Made by a program: the position numbers and the translations under genes
The notes under the pieces: model-generated
What the model was told of the DNA's origin: nothing
The model's database searches: none
What the model saw: only the letters and a program-made list of their open reading frames with translations
NCBI RefSeq assembly: GCF_001665395.1
Contig: NZ_LZSG01000001.1
Span: 186,001 to 250,000 of the forward strand
Length of the DNA stretch: 64,000 nucleotides
Source of the DNA: Mycobacterium sp. 1164966.3
GTDB lineage: Bacteria; Actinomycetota; Actinomycetes; Mycobacteriales; Mycobacteriaceae
Reading direction: 5' to 3'
Shown here: piece after piece, positions 47,635 to 59,837 of the stretch
Layout of the letters: each line of letters opens with the position of its first letter
How positions within the stretch are numbered: position 1 is the first letter of the stretch

Positions 47635-48348
47635 ATGATGCGTCAGCAAATTGCGATACTTTTGCTGCTGAGCGTATGCACGCTGGTCGCCGGATGCACC
47701 GACCGGGTCAGCGGGAAGGCCGAACCGGCCGACAAGTCCGGCCCGTACGCCGAGCCGCCGCTACCGATCTCCGCGCTTGCCGGACTGCTTCTCGACGTCG
47801 GACAGATCAACAGCGCTCTCGGCGCGACCTCGATGAAGATCTGGTTCGACGCCCGCAAGATGTGGGATTGGAGCGCCGACGTGACCGACCCAAATTGCCT
47901 CGCCGTGGATGGGCCCGCGCAGGCCAAGGTCTATGCCAACACGGGCTGGACCGCTATGCGGGGCCAGCGGCTCGACGACAGCGTGGACGGCTCCAAAAGG
48001 CGCGACCACTACGCCATTCAGGCCGTCGTCGCTTTCCCGTCCGGCCGCGACGCCGCATCCTTCTTCAAGTCCTCCATACAAAGCTGGCCCGCCTGCTCTC
48101 AACGCCGGTTCTCCGACCCGACCCCGGGTCAGCCCGACACCGTGTGGGCGGTGGCCGAGGTCACCAATCGGGACGGCACCCTAAGCACGTCGGAGGTCCA
48201 GGAGGGCGGCGACGGATGGACGTGTCAGCGCGCGCTGACCGTGCGCAACAACGTCGCCATCGACATCGCGACGTGCGCGTTCACCCAATCGGGTTCGGCG
48301 GCGAGGGACATCGCCATGCAGATCGCGGCCAAGATGGCCAAACAGTAG
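47635..48348 (+). CDS. lppH: Lipoprotein with PknH-sensor-like domain (LppH-like)
   Basis: 237 aa. Residues 1-21 form a lipoprotein signal with lipobox LVAGC (Cys21). The exported part resembles the PknH extracellular sensor family: paired cysteines (DPNCLAV near 87, WPACSQ near 150, WTCQRAL near 198, ATCAF near 213) and LLDVGQINSALGA near 52-64. Two adjacent ATGs at 47635 and 47638. Sits at the position of lppH (Rv3576) next to the LacI-type gene in H37Rv, with the znu operon inserted between. Ligand unknown. Confidence 0.82.
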   Translation: MMRQQIAILLLLSVCTLVAGCTDRVSGKAEPADKSGPYAEPPLPISALAGLLLDVGQINSALGATSMKIWFDARKMWDWSADVTDPNCLAVDGPAQAKVYANTGWTAMRGQRLDDSVDGSKRRDHYAIQAVVAFPSGRDAASFFKSSIQSWPACSQRRFSDPTPGQPDTVWAVAEVTNRDGTLSTSEVQEGGDGWTCQRALTVRNNVAIDIATCAFTQSGSAARDIAMQIAAKMAKQ

Positions 48349-48425
48349 GCGATGCAGCCGGCGTCGGCGACGTTGTCCAGCTAGTTGCCAGGGTGTCGAG
48401 GTGCGCAAGCTCATAAGCTAGATCA

Positions 48426-49184
48426 ATGACGCGCATCGACCTCAATGCCGACTTGGGCGAGGGTTTCGGCGTCTGGCGTCTCGGTGATGACGAAGCCATG
48501 CTTGGGATCGTCACCAGCGCCAACGTCGCGTGCGGTTTTCATGCCGGCGATCCGGCCGGCCTGCTTCGCGTGTGCCGGTCGGCCGCCGAGCGGGGCGTGC
48601 GGATCGGCGCGCAGGTGAGCTATCGCGACCTGGCCGGGTTCGGCAGGCGCTTCATCGACGTCGCCCCCGAGGACCTGCTCGCCGATGTGGTGTATCAGAT
48701 CGGCGCTTTGCAGGCCCTCGCGCAGGCCTGCGGATCGGCGGTGTCATACGTCAAACCCCATGGGGCGCTGTACAACACGATCGTTCGTGATCGCGAACAG
48801 GCCGCCGCTGTCGCGGCCGCGGTACACATGGTCGACGCCACCCTGCCGGTGCTGGGCATGACCGGTTCGGCGTTCTTCGACGAGGCGGCCCGGGTCGGAC
48901 TGCGAACGGTGCCCGAGGCATTCGCAGATCGTGCGTACCGTGCCGACGGCCAGCTGGTTTCCCGACGCGAACCCGGCGCGGTGCTGCACGACCCGGACCT
49001 GATCGCGCACCGAGTACTCGACATGGTGACCACCGGCCAGGTCGCAGCGGTCGACGGCACCGCGGTCCCCGTCGCCGTGGAATCTGTTTGTGTGCACGGT
49101 GATTCACCCGGTGCGGTGCAGATCGCGGCTGCGGTGCACGATCGGCTGAAAGCTGCGGGCATCGAGATCAAGGCTTTCTGCTGA
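48426..49184 (+). CDS. pxpA: LamB/YcsF family 5-oxoprolinase subunit A (PxpA-like)
   Basis: 252 aa with the family marks IDLNADLGEGFG near residues 4-15, ACGFHAGDP near 35-43, SYVKPHGALYN near 106-116 and VHGDSP near 224-229. PxpA works with PxpB and PxpC as an ATP-dependent 5-oxoprolinase in bacteria; no pxpB or pxpC is seen in this window. Its stop shares one base with the next gene's ATG (TGATG), coupling it to the MBL-fold gene. Confidence 0.88.
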   Translation: MTRIDLNADLGEGFGVWRLGDDEAMLGIVTSANVACGFHAGDPAGLLRVCRSAAERGVRIGAQVSYRDLAGFGRRFIDVAPEDLLADVVYQIGALQALAQACGSAVSYVKPHGALYNTIVRDREQAAAVAAAVHMVDATLPVLGMTGSAFFDEAARVGLRTVPEAFADRAYRADGQLVSRREPGAVLHDPDLIAHRVLDMVTTGQVAAVDGTAVPVAVESVCVHGDSPGAVQIAAAVHDRLKAAGIEIKAFC

Positions 49185-50104
49185 TGCGAATGAAGCTGGG
49201 GCGTCCCGATATCGGGCGGTATTCGGACCGTTTCGACGTGCCCGTCGCCGAATCGGTTGCGCCGCTGTCGGTTACCTGGCTCGGTGTGACGACCCTACTG
49301 CTCGACGACGGCACCTCAGCCGTGCTGACCGACGGCTACTTCTCCCGCCCGGGTCTGCCGCAGCTGGCTTTCGGCAAGGTGTCGCCGTCCTCAGAGCGTG
49401 TCGACGAATGCCTTGCACGGGCCGGGATTTCGCGGCTGGAGGCCGTCATACCCGTACACACGCACATCGACCACGCGATGGATTCCGCGCTGGTGGCCGA
49501 CCGGACTGGCGCGAAAATCGTCGGGGGTGAGTCGGCGGCCAACGTCGGGCGCGGATACGGGCTGCCCGACGACCGTATCGTCGTGGTGGCGTCCGGTGAG
49601 CCAATTCAATTGGGCGCCTTCGACGTAACGCTGGTGGAGTCGCATCACTGCCCGCCGGACCGGTTTCCCGGAGTGATCGGCGAGCCGGTGGTGCCGCCGG
49701 TGCGGGCGTCGGCGTATCGCTGTGGTGAGGCATGGTCGACGCTCATCCAGCATCGGCCGACGGGGCGCAGGCTGCTGATCCAGGGCAGCGCCGGGTTTGT
49801 CAAGGGCGCGTTGGACGGCTATCGCGCCGAAGTGGTGTATCTGGGGGTCGGACAGCTGGGTGTGCAGCCGCGGTCGTACTTGGTCGACTACTGGACCGAG
49901 GTGGTGCGTGCGGTAGGAGCACACCGGGTGGTTCTCGTCCACTGGGACGATTTCATGCGGCCGCTGTCAGAACCTCTGCGCGCCTTCCCCTATGCTGCCG
50001 ACGATCTGGACGAGTCCATCCGCATCCTCGACGAGCTGGCTGCATCCGACGGTGTCGCGCTGCACATGCCGACCCTGTGGCGGCGCGAGGACCCCTGGGT
50101 CTAG
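49184..50104 (+). CDS. MBL-fold metallo-hydrolase (Rv3577-like)
   Basis: 306 aa. The zinc-binding motif HTHIDHAMD near residues 90-98, HHCPPD near 152-157 and HWDDF near 250-254 support the metallo-beta-lactamase fold, similar to the UlaG/lactonase branch. Starts at the TGATG junction with pxpA and ends 4 bp before the permease start. Substrate unknown; a lactone or phosphodiester hydrolase is possible. Confidence 0.83.
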   Translation: MRMKLGRPDIGRYSDRFDVPVAESVAPLSVTWLGVTTLLLDDGTSAVLTDGYFSRPGLPQLAFGKVSPSSERVDECLARAGISRLEAVIPVHTHIDHAMDSALVADRTGAKIVGGESAANVGRGYGLPDDRIVVVASGEPIQLGAFDVTLVESHHCPPDRFPGVIGEPVVPPVRASAYRCGEAWSTLIQHRPTGRRLLIQGSAGFVKGALDGYRAEVVYLGVGQLGVQPRSYLVDYWTEVVRAVGAHRVVLVHWDDFMRPLSEPLRAFPYAADDLDESIRILDELAASDGVALHMPTLWRREDPWV

Positions 50105-50108
50105 AACC

Positions 50109-51347
50109 TTGACTCTGACCCTTGCGCTAATACTGCTTATTGTCGTGCTCGCGTTCGCGGTTGCCCGTCCACGGGGATGGCCGGAGGCGATCGCAGCGGT
50201 TCCAGCCGCATTCATTCTCATTGCGACGGGCGCGATCTCGACACGCCAGGCGGCAGCGCAGGTGTCCGGACTGGCCGGTGTCGTCGTCTTTCTGGGCGCT
50301 GTGCTGGTATTGGCCAAGCTGTGCGACGACGAGGGCCTGTTCGAGGCGGCGGGCGCGGCCATGGCCCAGCGGTTGGGATCCAGGGGCCTGTTGCGCGAGG
50401 TGTTCGTCATCGCCGCAACCATCACCGCCGCGCTCAGCCTGGACGCCACCGTGGTGTTGCTGACCCCGGTGGTGCTGGCCACGGTCCGGCGGTTGCGAAC
50501 TCCGGTGCGGCCCTATGCCTATGCCACCGCACACCTGGCCAACGGGGCGTCGCTGCTGCTTCCGGTATCCAACCTGACCAACCTGCTGGCCTTCCGCGTC
50601 GCCGACATCTCGTTCACCAAGTTCACGCTGGTGATGACACTGCCGTGGCTGGCAGCGGTGGGCACGATATACGTGGTCTTCCGATGGTTTTTCAGACGGG
50701 ATCTGCGCATTGCGCCGGACCCTGAGCAACTCGGGGCTCCGCCTCGGCCGCCGGTGTTCGTGGTGGTGGTAGTCGGTTTGACGCTTGTCGCTTTTGCTTT
50801 TGCCGAATCGGTCGGGCTGGCGCCGGCCTGGGCCGCGTTGGCCGGCGCATCGGTGTTGGCGCTGCGTAGCCTCTACCACCGGCGCACCTCGGTGGTGGAG
50901 ATCGCGCGCTCGGTAAACGTTTCGTTTCTGGTGTTCGTGCTGGCGTTGGGCGTCGTGGTGCAGGCCGTCATGCTCAACGGGATGACGACGCACATGTCGG
51001 CGGTGCTGCCGTCGGGCTCCGGGTTGCCCGTGCTACTCGGAATCGCCGCGCTGGCCGCTGTTTTGGCCAATGTCGTCAATAACTTGCCCGCGACGCTGGC
51101 CATGATGCCGCTGGTCGCGGCCAGCGGGCCGGCGGCGGTGCTGGCGGTGCTGATCGGAGTGAACATCGGGCCGAACCTGACGTACGTCGGCTCGCTGTCC
51201 AACCTGCTATGGCGACGAGTGCTGCGACAGCACAGCGTCGAGGCTGGCTTCGGCGAGTACACCTTGCTGGGGCTGTGCACCGTGCCTACGGCTTTGGTGG
51301 CGGCGGTGTTGGCGCTGTGGGCCGGCGCGCGAGTGCTTGGCTTGTAA
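50109..51347 (+). CDS. arsB2: ArsB/NhaD-type membrane anion permease (ArsB2-like)
   Basis: 412 aa with about eleven hydrophobic membrane segments. SLDATVVLLTPVVLATV near residues 120-136, SNLTNLLAF near 156-164 and ANVVNNLPATLAMMPL near 320-335 are the ion-transporter (IT) superfamily repeats. Despite the name, arsenite transport is not shown by sequence and no ars genes are nearby. The start is probably TTG 50109 (LTLTLALIL), 4 bp after the MBL gene. Converges on the glycerophosphodiesterase gene. Confidence 0.83.
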   Translation: MTLTLALILLIVVLAFAVARPRGWPEAIAAVPAAFILIATGAISTRQAAAQVSGLAGVVVFLGAVLVLAKLCDDEGLFEAAGAAMAQRLGSRGLLREVFVIAATITAALSLDATVVLLTPVVLATVRRLRTPVRPYAYATAHLANGASLLLPVSNLTNLLAFRVADISFTKFTLVMTLPWLAAVGTIYVVFRWFFRRDLRIAPDPEQLGAPPRPPVFVVVVVGLTLVAFAFAESVGLAPAWAALAGASVLALRSLYHRRTSVVEIARSVNVSFLVFVLALGVVVQAVMLNGMTTHMSAVLPSGSGLPVLLGIAALAAVLANVVNNLPATLAMMPLVAASGPAAVLAVLIGVNIGPNLTYVGSLSNLLWRRVLRQHSVEAGFGEYTLLGLCTVPTALVAAVLALWAGARVLGL

Positions 51348-51358
51348 TCGCGAGCAGG

Positions 51359-52270
51359 CTAAAGCAAGCCGCGCAGCAGCGCTGGATAGTCGGTGATGAG
51401 GCCGTCGACGCCGTCAGCGATCAGCTTGCGCATGCCATCGGCGCTGTTCACCGTCCAGGGGATCACCTTGAGCCCCAACCCGTGTGCCCTGTCGACGAAC
51501 GCCTTGTCGACCAGCGTGTACCTGGGCGATAGCATGCTTGCGCCCACCATCATCGCGCCGATGATCGGATCACCGACCACTGCCGAATCAATACCGGCCA
51601 GCCACGGCGAACCCGGTACCCAGGTTTCCTCATTCCACAAGGCCACCAACGGAATCGACGGCGCGGCCTGATGAACCATCGGCAGCGTCCGCCAGTCGAA
51701 ACTCTGAATTTCAACCCGGTCTACCTTTCCCGCAGTCCTGACGGCGGCCAGTAACGCATCGACGAATTCCTGCGGGTCAGCCGAGACCTCCGGACGGTCG
51801 GCGGCCACCTTGGTCTCGATGTTGTAGCGGACGTCAGCATCACCGGTGGCCTCGAAGACTTCGGGCAAAGTCGCTATCTTGTTGTGCCACACTACTTCTG
51901 CTTGCGGGAATTCGCCGCTGGGTTTTCCGCAGTCCAGGGTCCGGAGCTGCGCCAGGGTAAGCTCATGGATGAGTTTGCCGGCGTAAGGGTATGCCGGATC
52001 GCCGTAAAATGCCGGCCCCGTGTCGGAGCACTGCCGGGAATCGATCGCCGGATCGTGCCACACCACGGGTTGCTGATCCTTCGTGATGTTGATGTCGAAT
52101 TCCAACGTGCTGACTCCGATTTGGATCGACTTGGCGAACGCACGCAGCGATTCCCCGGTAGCCTCGCCGCGCCCGCCGGCGTGCGCCTGTACGTCGAAGT
52201 CGGACGACTGGGCGTGCGCGGTCACCGGCCAACCGATTAAAGCGACCCCCGCGAGCCACGCACCCAACAC
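51359..52270 (-). CDS. Secreted glycerophosphodiester phosphodiesterase
   Basis: 303 aa from GTG 52270. Signal peptide residues 1-20 with cleavage after AHA; the mature domain is a GDPD TIM barrel. QAHAGGRGEATGES near residues 28-41 holds the first catalytic His/Arg, EFDINITKDQQPVVWHDP near 56-73 the metal ligands and second His, YNIETKV near 148-154 the third metal site. An in-frame ATG exists at 52372 but would run through a hairpin terminator. It probably releases glycerol-3-phosphate from phospholipid head groups outside the cell. Confidence 0.87.
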   Translation of the reverse strand: MLGAWLAGVALIGWPVTAHAQSSDFDVQAHAGGRGEATGESLRAFAKSIQIGVSTLEFDINITKDQQPVVWHDPAIDSRQCSDTGPAFYGDPAYPYAGKLIHELTLAQLRTLDCGKPSGEFPQAEVVWHNKIATLPEVFEATGDADVRYNIETKVAADRPEVSADPQEFVDALLAAVRTAGKVDRVEIQSFDWRTLPMVHQAAPSIPLVALWNEETWVPGSPWLAGIDSAVVGDPIIGAMMVGASMLSPRYTLVDKAFVDRAHGLGLKVIPWTVNSADGMRKLIADGVDGLITDYPALLRGLL

Positions 52271-52274
52271 CCGC

Positions 52275-52330
52275 GAGCAGACGCAAAATCGCCCAAAATT
52301 GGCCAATTTGGGGCGATTTTGCGTTTGCTC
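52275..52330 (-). terminator. Hairpin terminator after rlmB (GAGCAGACG family)
   Basis: GAGCAGACGCAAAATCGCCC pairs with GGGGCGATTTTGCGTTTGCTC around an AAAATTGGCCAATTT loop that is itself palindromic. It lies 11 bp beyond the rlmB stop and 4 bp before the phosphodiesterase GTG, ending the cysS1-rlmB transcript. Confidence 0.85.
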
Positions 52331-52340
52331 ACCCAAAAAC

Positions 52341-53273
52341 TCAGCCCCGACGCTGGCGGGAGATTTCAGCAAGCACCACCCCGGCTGCCACCGAGGCGTT
52401 CAGCGACTCGCTCTGACCGGCCATCGGGATGGACACCACTTCGTCGCAGTTCTGCCGCACCAGCCGGGACAGCCCCTTGCCTTCCGAACCGACCACCAGC
52501 ACCACCGGGTCGGTGCCGTCCAGGTCATCGAGCGGTGTGTCTCCATCGGCGTCCAACCCGATCAGCCGCAGACCGTGATCTGCCCAATCCTTAAGAGCCC
52601 TGGTGAGATTGGTGGCACGCGCCACCGGGATCCGGGCCGCGGCACCGGCGCTGGTGCGCCACGCCACCGCCGTCACCGAGGCGGAACGACGCTGCGGGAT
52701 CAACACGCCATGACCGCCGAACGCCGCCACCGAACGCACGATCGCACCGAGGTTGCGGGGATCGGAGATGTTGTCCAGCGCCACCAGCAGCGCCGGCGGT
52801 GTGTCCAGCGCAGTGGCCAGCAGGTCGTCGGGGTGGGCGTACCGATAGGGCGGTACCTGCAGCGCGATGCCCTGGTGCAGGTGGTTTGCGGTCATCCGGT
52901 CCAGGTCGCTGCGCGGCACCTCGAGGATCGCAATTCCCGAATCTGCGGCCCGGGAAACAGATTCGGTGAGTCGCTCGTCAGCCTCGGTACCGAGCGCGAC
53001 ATACAGCGCGTTCGCCGGAACACCGGCACGCAGGCATTCCAGCACCGGGTTGCGGCCAAGCACGGTCTCGGTTTCGTCGACACGACCCCGGGCCGGCCGC
53101 CGCGCCTGCGCGGCAGTCCGCTTGGCGGCGGGATGGTTGGGCCGCAAGTGCGCGGGCGGCGTGGGGCCGCGGCCCTCCAAGGCGCGTCGACGCTGTCCGC
53201 CCGACCCGACGGTGGGGCCCTTCTTGGTGCCCGCTTTGCGCACCGCCCCCCGCCGGCGCGAGTTACCGGCCAT
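52341..53273 (-). CDS. rlmB: 23S rRNA 2'-O-methyltransferase RlmB (TrmH/SpoU family)
   Basis: 310 aa. A basic N-terminal tail (about 1-70, rich in Arg/Lys/Ala) precedes an L30e-like substrate-binding domain ([13 protein letters not shown] near 68-80) and the SPOUT knot: [20 protein letters not shown] near 165-184, [18 protein letters not shown] near 261-278 and [15 protein letters not shown] near 282-296. It methylates a guanosine of 23S rRNA. Starts directly at the cysS1 stop. Confidence 0.93.
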   Translation of the reverse strand: MAGNSRRRGAVRKAGTKKGPTVGSGGQRRRALEGRGPTPPAHLRPNHPAAKRTAAQARRPARGRVDETETVLGRNPVLECLRAGVPANALYVALGTEADERLTESVSRAADSGIAILEVPRSDLDRMTANHLHQGIALQVPPYRYAHPDDLLATALDTPPALLVALDNISDPRNLGAIVRSVAAFGGHGVLIPQRRSASVTAVAWRTSAGAAARIPVARATNLTRALKDWADHGLRLIGLDADGDTPLDDLDGTDPVVLVVGSEGKGLSRLVRQNCDEVVSIPMAGQSESLNASVAAGVVLAEISRQRRG

Positions 53274-54668
53274 CTACTTGTCGTCCGACCGCAGCGACCA
53301 TTGCGGCCCGTCGGCGGTGTCGGTGACTTCGATTCCGGCCTGGTTGAGCCGATCACGGATCTCGTCGGCCTGCGCCCAGTCGCGCTGCTCGCGCGCCCTT
53401 TGCCGGTTTTCCAACTCGTTTTGCACCAGCACGTCGACGGCAGCCAGCGCGGCCGATGTCTCGTCACGCGATTCCCAGCGTTCGTCGAGCGGGTCGCAGC
53501 CCAAAATGCCCATCATCGCCCGAATTGCGCTGGCACTCTTCAAGGCTCCCTCGTGGTCGCCGGCATCGAGGGCACGGTTGCCCTCCGCGCGCATCTGATG
53601 GACCTCGGCCAGCGCGGTCGGCACCGACAAATCGTCGTCGAGCGCCTCGGCGAACCGCGGGGTCCATTCGCCGGGCACGACCGCCCCGGCGCGGTTGCGC
53701 ACCCGGTGCAGAAAGTCCTCGACACCGACGTAGGCGTTGACCGCGTCCCGCAGGGCAGCCTCCGAGTACTCCAGCATCGAGCGGTAGTGCGCGCTGCCCA
53801 GGTAGTAGCGCAGTTCGGCCGGGCGCACCCGCTGCAACATCGCCGGTATGGAAACCACGTTGCCCAGCGACTTGCTCATCTTCTCCCCGCCCATCGTCAC
53901 CCAGCCGTTGTGCAGCCAGATGCGGGCGAATCCGTCGCCGGCGGCACGGCTCTGCGCGATCTCGTTCTCGTGGTGCGGGAATATCAAATCCATTCCGCCG
54001 CAATGGATATCGAATTCCGGCCCAAGGTAGGTGCGGGCCATCGCCGAGCATTCGATGTGCCAGCCCGGACGTCCGCGGCCCCACGGCGACGGCCACGACG
54101 GCTCACCCGGCTTCTCGGCTTTCCACAGGGTGAAATCGCGCTGGTCGCGCTTGCCGGTGGCCACCCCCTCGCCCTGGTGGACGTCGTCGATGCGGTGCCC
54201 GGACAGCTGCCCGTATTCCGGGTAGCTGAGCACGTCGAAGTAGACGTCGCCGCAGCCGGTATAGGCGTGGCCAGTTTCGATCAGGCGTTGCATTAATTCG
54301 ATCATCTGGGTGATGTGGCCGGTGGCGCGTGGCTCGGCCGACGGCGGCAGGACATCCAGGGCGTCGTACGCCGCGGTGAATGCCCGCTCGTGGGTGGCGG
54401 CCCACTCCCACCAGGGCCGGCCCGCCGCTGCGGCCTTGGTCAGGATCTTGTCTTCGATGTCGGTCACGTTGCGGATGAAGGCCACGCTGTAGCCGCGGGC
54501 CAGCAACCAGCGGCGCAGGATGTCAAAGGCCACCCCGCTGCGCAGGTGCCCGATGTGCGGTAACGCGTCCGGGGTGGCGCCGCACTGGTAAATGGAGACG
54601 TGCCCGTCGCGCAGCGGGACGAAATCTCTCACCGTCCCAGACGCCGTGTCGCGTAGCCGCAAGGTCAC
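53274..54668 (-). CDS. cysS1: Cysteinyl-tRNA synthetase CysS1
   Basis: 464 aa class I synthetase. HIGH-type motif PHIGHLRSG near residues 39-47, zinc-ligand segment IYQCGAT near 27-33 and GWHIECSAM near 212-220, HHENE near 241-245, and KMSKSLGN near 272-279. GTG 54668 is the most likely start; the frame extends 18 codons upstream. It charges tRNA-Cys. Order with ispF, ispD and carD matches H37Rv. Confidence 0.94.
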   Translation of the reverse strand: MTLRLRDTASGTVRDFVPLRDGHVSIYQCGATPDALPHIGHLRSGVAFDILRRWLLARGYSVAFIRNVTDIEDKILTKAAAAGRPWWEWAATHERAFTAAYDALDVLPPSAEPRATGHITQMIELMQRLIETGHAYTGCGDVYFDVLSYPEYGQLSGHRIDDVHQGEGVATGKRDQRDFTLWKAEKPGEPSWPSPWGRGRPGWHIECSAMARTYLGPEFDIHCGGMDLIFPHHENEIAQSRAAGDGFARIWLHNGWVTMGGEKMSKSLGNVVSIPAMLQRVRPAELRYYLGSAHYRSMLEYSEAALRDAVNAYVGVEDFLHRVRNRAGAVVPGEWTPRFAEALDDDLSVPTALAEVHQMRAEGNRALDAGDHEGALKSASAIRAMMGILGCDPLDERWESRDETSAALAAVDVLVQNELENRQRAREQRDWAQADEIRDRLNQAGIEVTDTADGPQWSLRSDDK

Positions 54669-54730
54669 GACGTGCCAGCTTACCTGGCCAATTGCCGCGA
54701 CCCGCGACCGCTTGGGCCGCACAGCAGGTG

Positions 54731-55210
54731 TCAGGCGACCCGCACCACCAGCGCCGTCGCGATGGCGGCGACGCCCTCACCGCGGCCGGTGAGGCCCAGT
54801 CCGTCGGTGGTGGTGGCAGACACCGCAACCGGCGCTCCCACCAGACCCGACAGCACAGACTGCGCCTCGGCGCGACGCGGGCCGATCTTGGGCCGGTTGC
54901 CGATCACCTGCACGGCAGCGTTGCCGACCCGGTAGCCCTGCTGCGACAGCAGCTCGACGACATGACGCAGCATGTCGGCCCCGGTGACGCCCTTCCAACG
55001 CGGATCGTCCACCCCGAACACGGCGCCGATGTCGCCCAGCCCTGCGGCGGAGAGCAGCGCGTCGCACAGCGCGTGCACCCCCACGTCGCCGTCGGAATGT
55101 CCGGCGCAGCCGTCGGCGTCGGGAAACAACAGCCCCACCAGCCAGCAGGGCCGTCCAGTCTCAATCGGATGCACGTCGGTGCCCAAACCGACGCGTGGCA
55201 AGTCGTTCAC
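54731..55210 (-). CDS. ispF: 2-C-methyl-D-erythritol 2,4-cyclodiphosphate synthase IspF
   Basis: 159 aa trimeric enzyme of the MEP isoprenoid pathway. Zinc ligands Asp and His of GTDVHPIE near residues 10-17 and His of GHSDGDVG near 37-44 are present, as are the [15 protein letters not shown] substrate loop near 131-145. It overlaps the ispD stop by 4 bp, so the consecutive pathway enzymes are coupled. Confidence 0.95.
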   Translation of the reverse strand: MNDLPRVGLGTDVHPIETGRPCWLVGLLFPDADGCAGHSDGDVGVHALCDALLSAAGLGDIGAVFGVDDPRWKGVTGADMLRHVVELLSQQGYRVGNAAVQVIGNRPKIGPRRAEAQSVLSGLVGAPVAVSATTTDGLGLTGRGEGVAAIATALVVRVA

Positions 55211-55869
55211 TGCCGCACGATCGCTTGGGCCAGCAGTAGATCGAGCGGGGTGGTGATCTTGAAGGCCAACGGGTCGCCCTCAACCACCTGCACCTGGCCG
55301 CCGACGTGCTCGACCAGGGACGCGTCATCGGTGAATTCGGCGCTATTCACGTGCCGATAAGCCCGCTCGAGAAGGTCTCTGGCGAACCCCTGCGGGGTTT
55401 GCACCGCGCGCAGTCCGGCCCGCTCAGGGGTGCCGAGCACCGCCCCGTTGGCATCCACGGCCTTGATGGTGTCAGAGACCCGCAGCGCGGGCACCACGGC
55501 ACTGTTGCCGGCTCGCAACGCGTCCACGACCCGCACGATCAGCTCCGGGGGGGTCAACGCCCGCGCGGCGTCGTGCACCAGCACGAACTCCGCATCTCCC
55601 GGGACAGCCTGCAGCGCCTGCGCCACCGACTCGGTGCGGTTGGCGCCACCGGTCACCACTATGGCGTTGCCGCCGAGGACTCGCTTGGCCTCGTCGGCGC
55701 GGCCGGCGGGTACGGCTATCACCACGTTGTCGACGACACCGGAATCCAGCAGGCCGTTGACGGCCCGTTCGAGCAGGGTGCGCCCGTCGAGTTGATAGAA
55801 CGCTTTGGGAATGCCGGCAGCCAGCCGCTCACCCGACCCTGCGGCCGGAACTATTGCGACGACTTGCAA
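55207..55869 (-). CDS. ispD: 2-C-methyl-D-erythritol 4-phosphate cytidylyltransferase IspD
   Basis: 220 aa. CTP-binding loop [18 protein letters not shown] near residues 7-24, [12 protein letters not shown] near 96-107 and TDDASLVE near 180-187 are typical. The start must be TTG 55869: an in-frame TAG directly precedes it and the next candidates cut into the CTP loop. It makes CDP-ME in the MEP pathway. Follows carD by 12 bp. Confidence 0.93.
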   Translation of the reverse strand: MQVVAIVPAAGSGERLAAGIPKAFYQLDGRTLLERAVNGLLDSGVVDNVVIAVPAGRADEAKRVLGGNAIVVTGGANRTESVAQALQAVPGDAEFVLVHDAARALTPPELIVRVVDALRAGNSAVVPALRVSDTIKAVDANGAVLGTPERAGLRAVQTPQGFARDLLERAYRHVNSAEFTDDASLVEHVGGQVQVVEGDPLAFKITTPLDLLLAQAIVRQ

Positions 55870-55881
55870 CTAGAGACGTCT

Positions 55882-56706
<825 letters not shown>

Positions 56707-57261
56707 GTGAACCGCTTCAAGACCCGCCTCCCCGCCATCCTCATCGTCGGCCTCGTTGCCTTGATCGCGCTGGTGCTCAGCGGTTGTGGAGCCGGCCAGA
56801 TTGCGCAGACGGCCAACCAGGAGCCCGCCGTCAACGGAAACAGGCTCACCATCACCAACGGCGACCAGCGAGTGGAACTACGCGATATCCGCATCCAGGC
56901 CTCGCAGACCGGTGACTTCATCGAGCGGGGCCGGACGGTGGACCTGGTGTTCGTCGCTGTCAATCAATCGCCCTACGTAGCCGACAGGCTGGTGGAGATC
57001 ACCAGTGACATCGGGCGCGTCGAGATCACCAACGACGCTCGTCTGCAGCCCAGCGGGATGCTGTTCGTCGGTGCGCCCGAAGGTCAGCGGGCGGAGGCGC
57101 CGGGGCCCATCGGGACCAGCAACGCGGCCAAGGCCGTAGTCACCTTGGCCGAGCCGATCAGCAACGGGCTCACCTACAAGTTCAACTTCAAATTCGAGGT
57201 GGCCGGTCAGGGCAGCGTGATGGTGCCGATTTCGGCCGGGCCGGAACCGCAGCGCGTGTGA
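56707..57261 (+). CDS. lpqE: Lipoprotein LpqE
   Basis: 184 aa from GTG 56707. Residues 1-27 are a lipoprotein signal with lipobox LSGC (Cys27). The mature part is beta-rich and resembles the PCuAC-like cupredoxin-type fold, but the canonical copper-binding Met/His set is not evident, so copper chaperoning is not claimed. Followed by radA after 39 bp. Confidence 0.88.
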   Translation: MNRFKTRLPAILIVGLVALIALVLSGCGAGQIAQTANQEPAVNGNRLTITNGDQRVELRDIRIQASQTGDFIERGRTVDLVFVAVNQSPYVADRLVEITSDIGRVEITNDARLQPSGMLFVGAPEGQRAEAPGPIGTSNAAKAVVTLAEPISNGLTYKFNFKFEVAGQGSVMVPISAGPEPQRV

Positions 57262-57300
57262 ATCCGCCGGGCTGTCACACCGGCCCGATACGGTCATGTC

Positions 57301-58716
57301 GTGGCGACCACGCGTACCCAGTACCGCTGCTCGGAATGCCGTCACGTCACCGCTAAATGGGTAGGGCGCTGCCTGGAGTGCGGAACCTGGGGCACCGTCG
57401 ACGAGGTGGCCGTGCTCAGTGCGGTCGGCGGCGGCAATCGGCGTTCGGTGGCCGGCGCTGCCCAAGCCGTTCCGATCAGTTTGGTTGACGCGAACCAGGT
57501 GCAACCCTGCCCCACCGGCGTCGACGAGTTGGACCGGGTACTCGGCGGCGGTGTGGTGGCCGGCTCGGTGACGCTGCTGGCCGGCGACCCCGGGGTGGGT
57601 AAGTCGACGCTGCTGCTCAAGGTGGCCCATCGGCACGCGCAGTCCGGCCGGCGCGTGCTGTACGTCTCCGGTGAGGAGTCCGCCGGCCAGATCCGGCTGC
57701 GTGCGGACCGGATGAGGTGCGTCGGTGACGAGCTTTACCTAGCCGCGGAAGCCGACCTGCACAGGGTGCTGGACCATATCGCCACGGTCCGGCCCACCCT
57801 GGTCGTCGTGGACTCGGTGCAGACCATCTCGACCGCCGAGTCCGACGGCGTCGCCGGCGGCGTCACACAGGTGCGGGCGGTGACGGCGGCGCTTACCGCG
57901 GCGGCCAAGGCCAACGGAGTCGCGGTCATCCTGGTCGGCCACGTCACCAAGGAAGGGGCCATCGCGGGCCCACGGTCACTCGAGCACCTGGTCGACGTGG
58001 TGCTGCATTTCGAAGGCGACCGCAACAGCACGCTGCGCATGGTTCGCGGTATCAAGAACCGTTTCGGCGCTTCCGACGAAGTCGGCTGTTTTCAGTTGCA
58101 CGACAACGGAATCGAAGACGTCGCCGACCCGTCCAACCTGTTCCTGGATCAACGCCCCGCCCCAGTCCCCGGCACGGCGATCACGGTGGCGCTGGACGGG
58201 AAGCGACCACTGATCGGCGAGGTCCAGGCCTTACTGGCGACGCCGAACGGCGGCTCGCCCCGTCGTGCCGTCAGCGGCATCGACCATGCCCGGGCCGCCA
58301 TGATTACCGCGGTGCTGGAAAAGCACGCCCGGCTCAAAAGTCTCGCGATCAACGACATCTACTTGTCCACCGTGGGCGGCATGCGGCTGACCGACCCGTC
58401 CTCGGACCTCGCGGTGGCCATCGCGCTGGCCTCGGCGTATGCGAATCTGCCACTCCCGGCCACGGTGGTCGTGATTGGTGAGGTAGGCCTGGCCGGCGAC
58501 CTGCGCCGGGTCCACGGCATGGAACGGCGCCTTGCCGAAGCGGGCCGACAGGGGTTCAACCTCGCGCTGATCCCGCCGGGTCACCAGGTACTACCGGCGG
58601 GCATGCATGCCCTGTGTGCGCCCAACATCGTTGCTGCTCTCAAGCACATGGTCGACATCGCCGACCACCGCTGCGCTGCCCCGGCCAAGTCGTATCGGCT
58701 GGACAAGTCCCAATAG
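57301..58716 (+). CDS. radA: DNA repair protein RadA (Sms)
   Basis: 471 aa. Zinc finger CSEC...CLEC at residues 10-27, RecA-like core with Walker [12 protein letters not shown] near 94-104, the RadA-specific KNRFG near 257, and a C-terminal Lon-like S5 fold domain with the vestigial [15 protein letters not shown] near 358-372. RadA drives branch migration in recombination. GTG 57301. disA follows 30 bp later, the common radA-disA pair. Confidence 0.95.
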   Translation: MATTRTQYRCSECRHVTAKWVGRCLECGTWGTVDEVAVLSAVGGGNRRSVAGAAQAVPISLVDANQVQPCPTGVDELDRVLGGGVVAGSVTLLAGDPGVGKSTLLLKVAHRHAQSGRRVLYVSGEESAGQIRLRADRMRCVGDELYLAAEADLHRVLDHIATVRPTLVVVDSVQTISTAESDGVAGGVTQVRAVTAALTAAAKANGVAVILVGHVTKEGAIAGPRSLEHLVDVVLHFEGDRNSTLRMVRGIKNRFGASDEVGCFQLHDNGIEDVADPSNLFLDQRPAPVPGTAITVALDGKRPLIGEVQALLATPNGGSPRRAVSGIDHARAAMITAVLEKHARLKSLAINDIYLSTVGGMRLTDPSSDLAVAIALASAYANLPLPATVVVIGEVGLAGDLRRVHGMERRLAEAGRQGFNLALIPPGHQVLPAGMHALCAPNIVAALKHMVDIADHRCAAPAKSYRLDKSQ

Positions 58717-59829
<1,113 letters not shown>

Positions 59830-59837
59830 CGTCGAAG

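Noticed and set aside
50109..51347. Arsenic resistance function for the ArsB2-like permease
   Set aside because: Only the broad ion-transporter fold is visible; no arsR, arsC or arsA nearby, so the substrate is left open.
52271..52372. Upstream ATG for the glycerophosphodiesterase
   Set aside because: The extension would translate both arms of the rlmB terminator and place the signal peptide 34 residues inside the protein.
52083..54296. 737-codon open frame on the plus strand
   Set aside because: Antisense to rlmB and cysS1, both with complete catalytic motifs; the product is Arg/His/Gly-rich noise typical of the opposite strand in GC-rich DNA.
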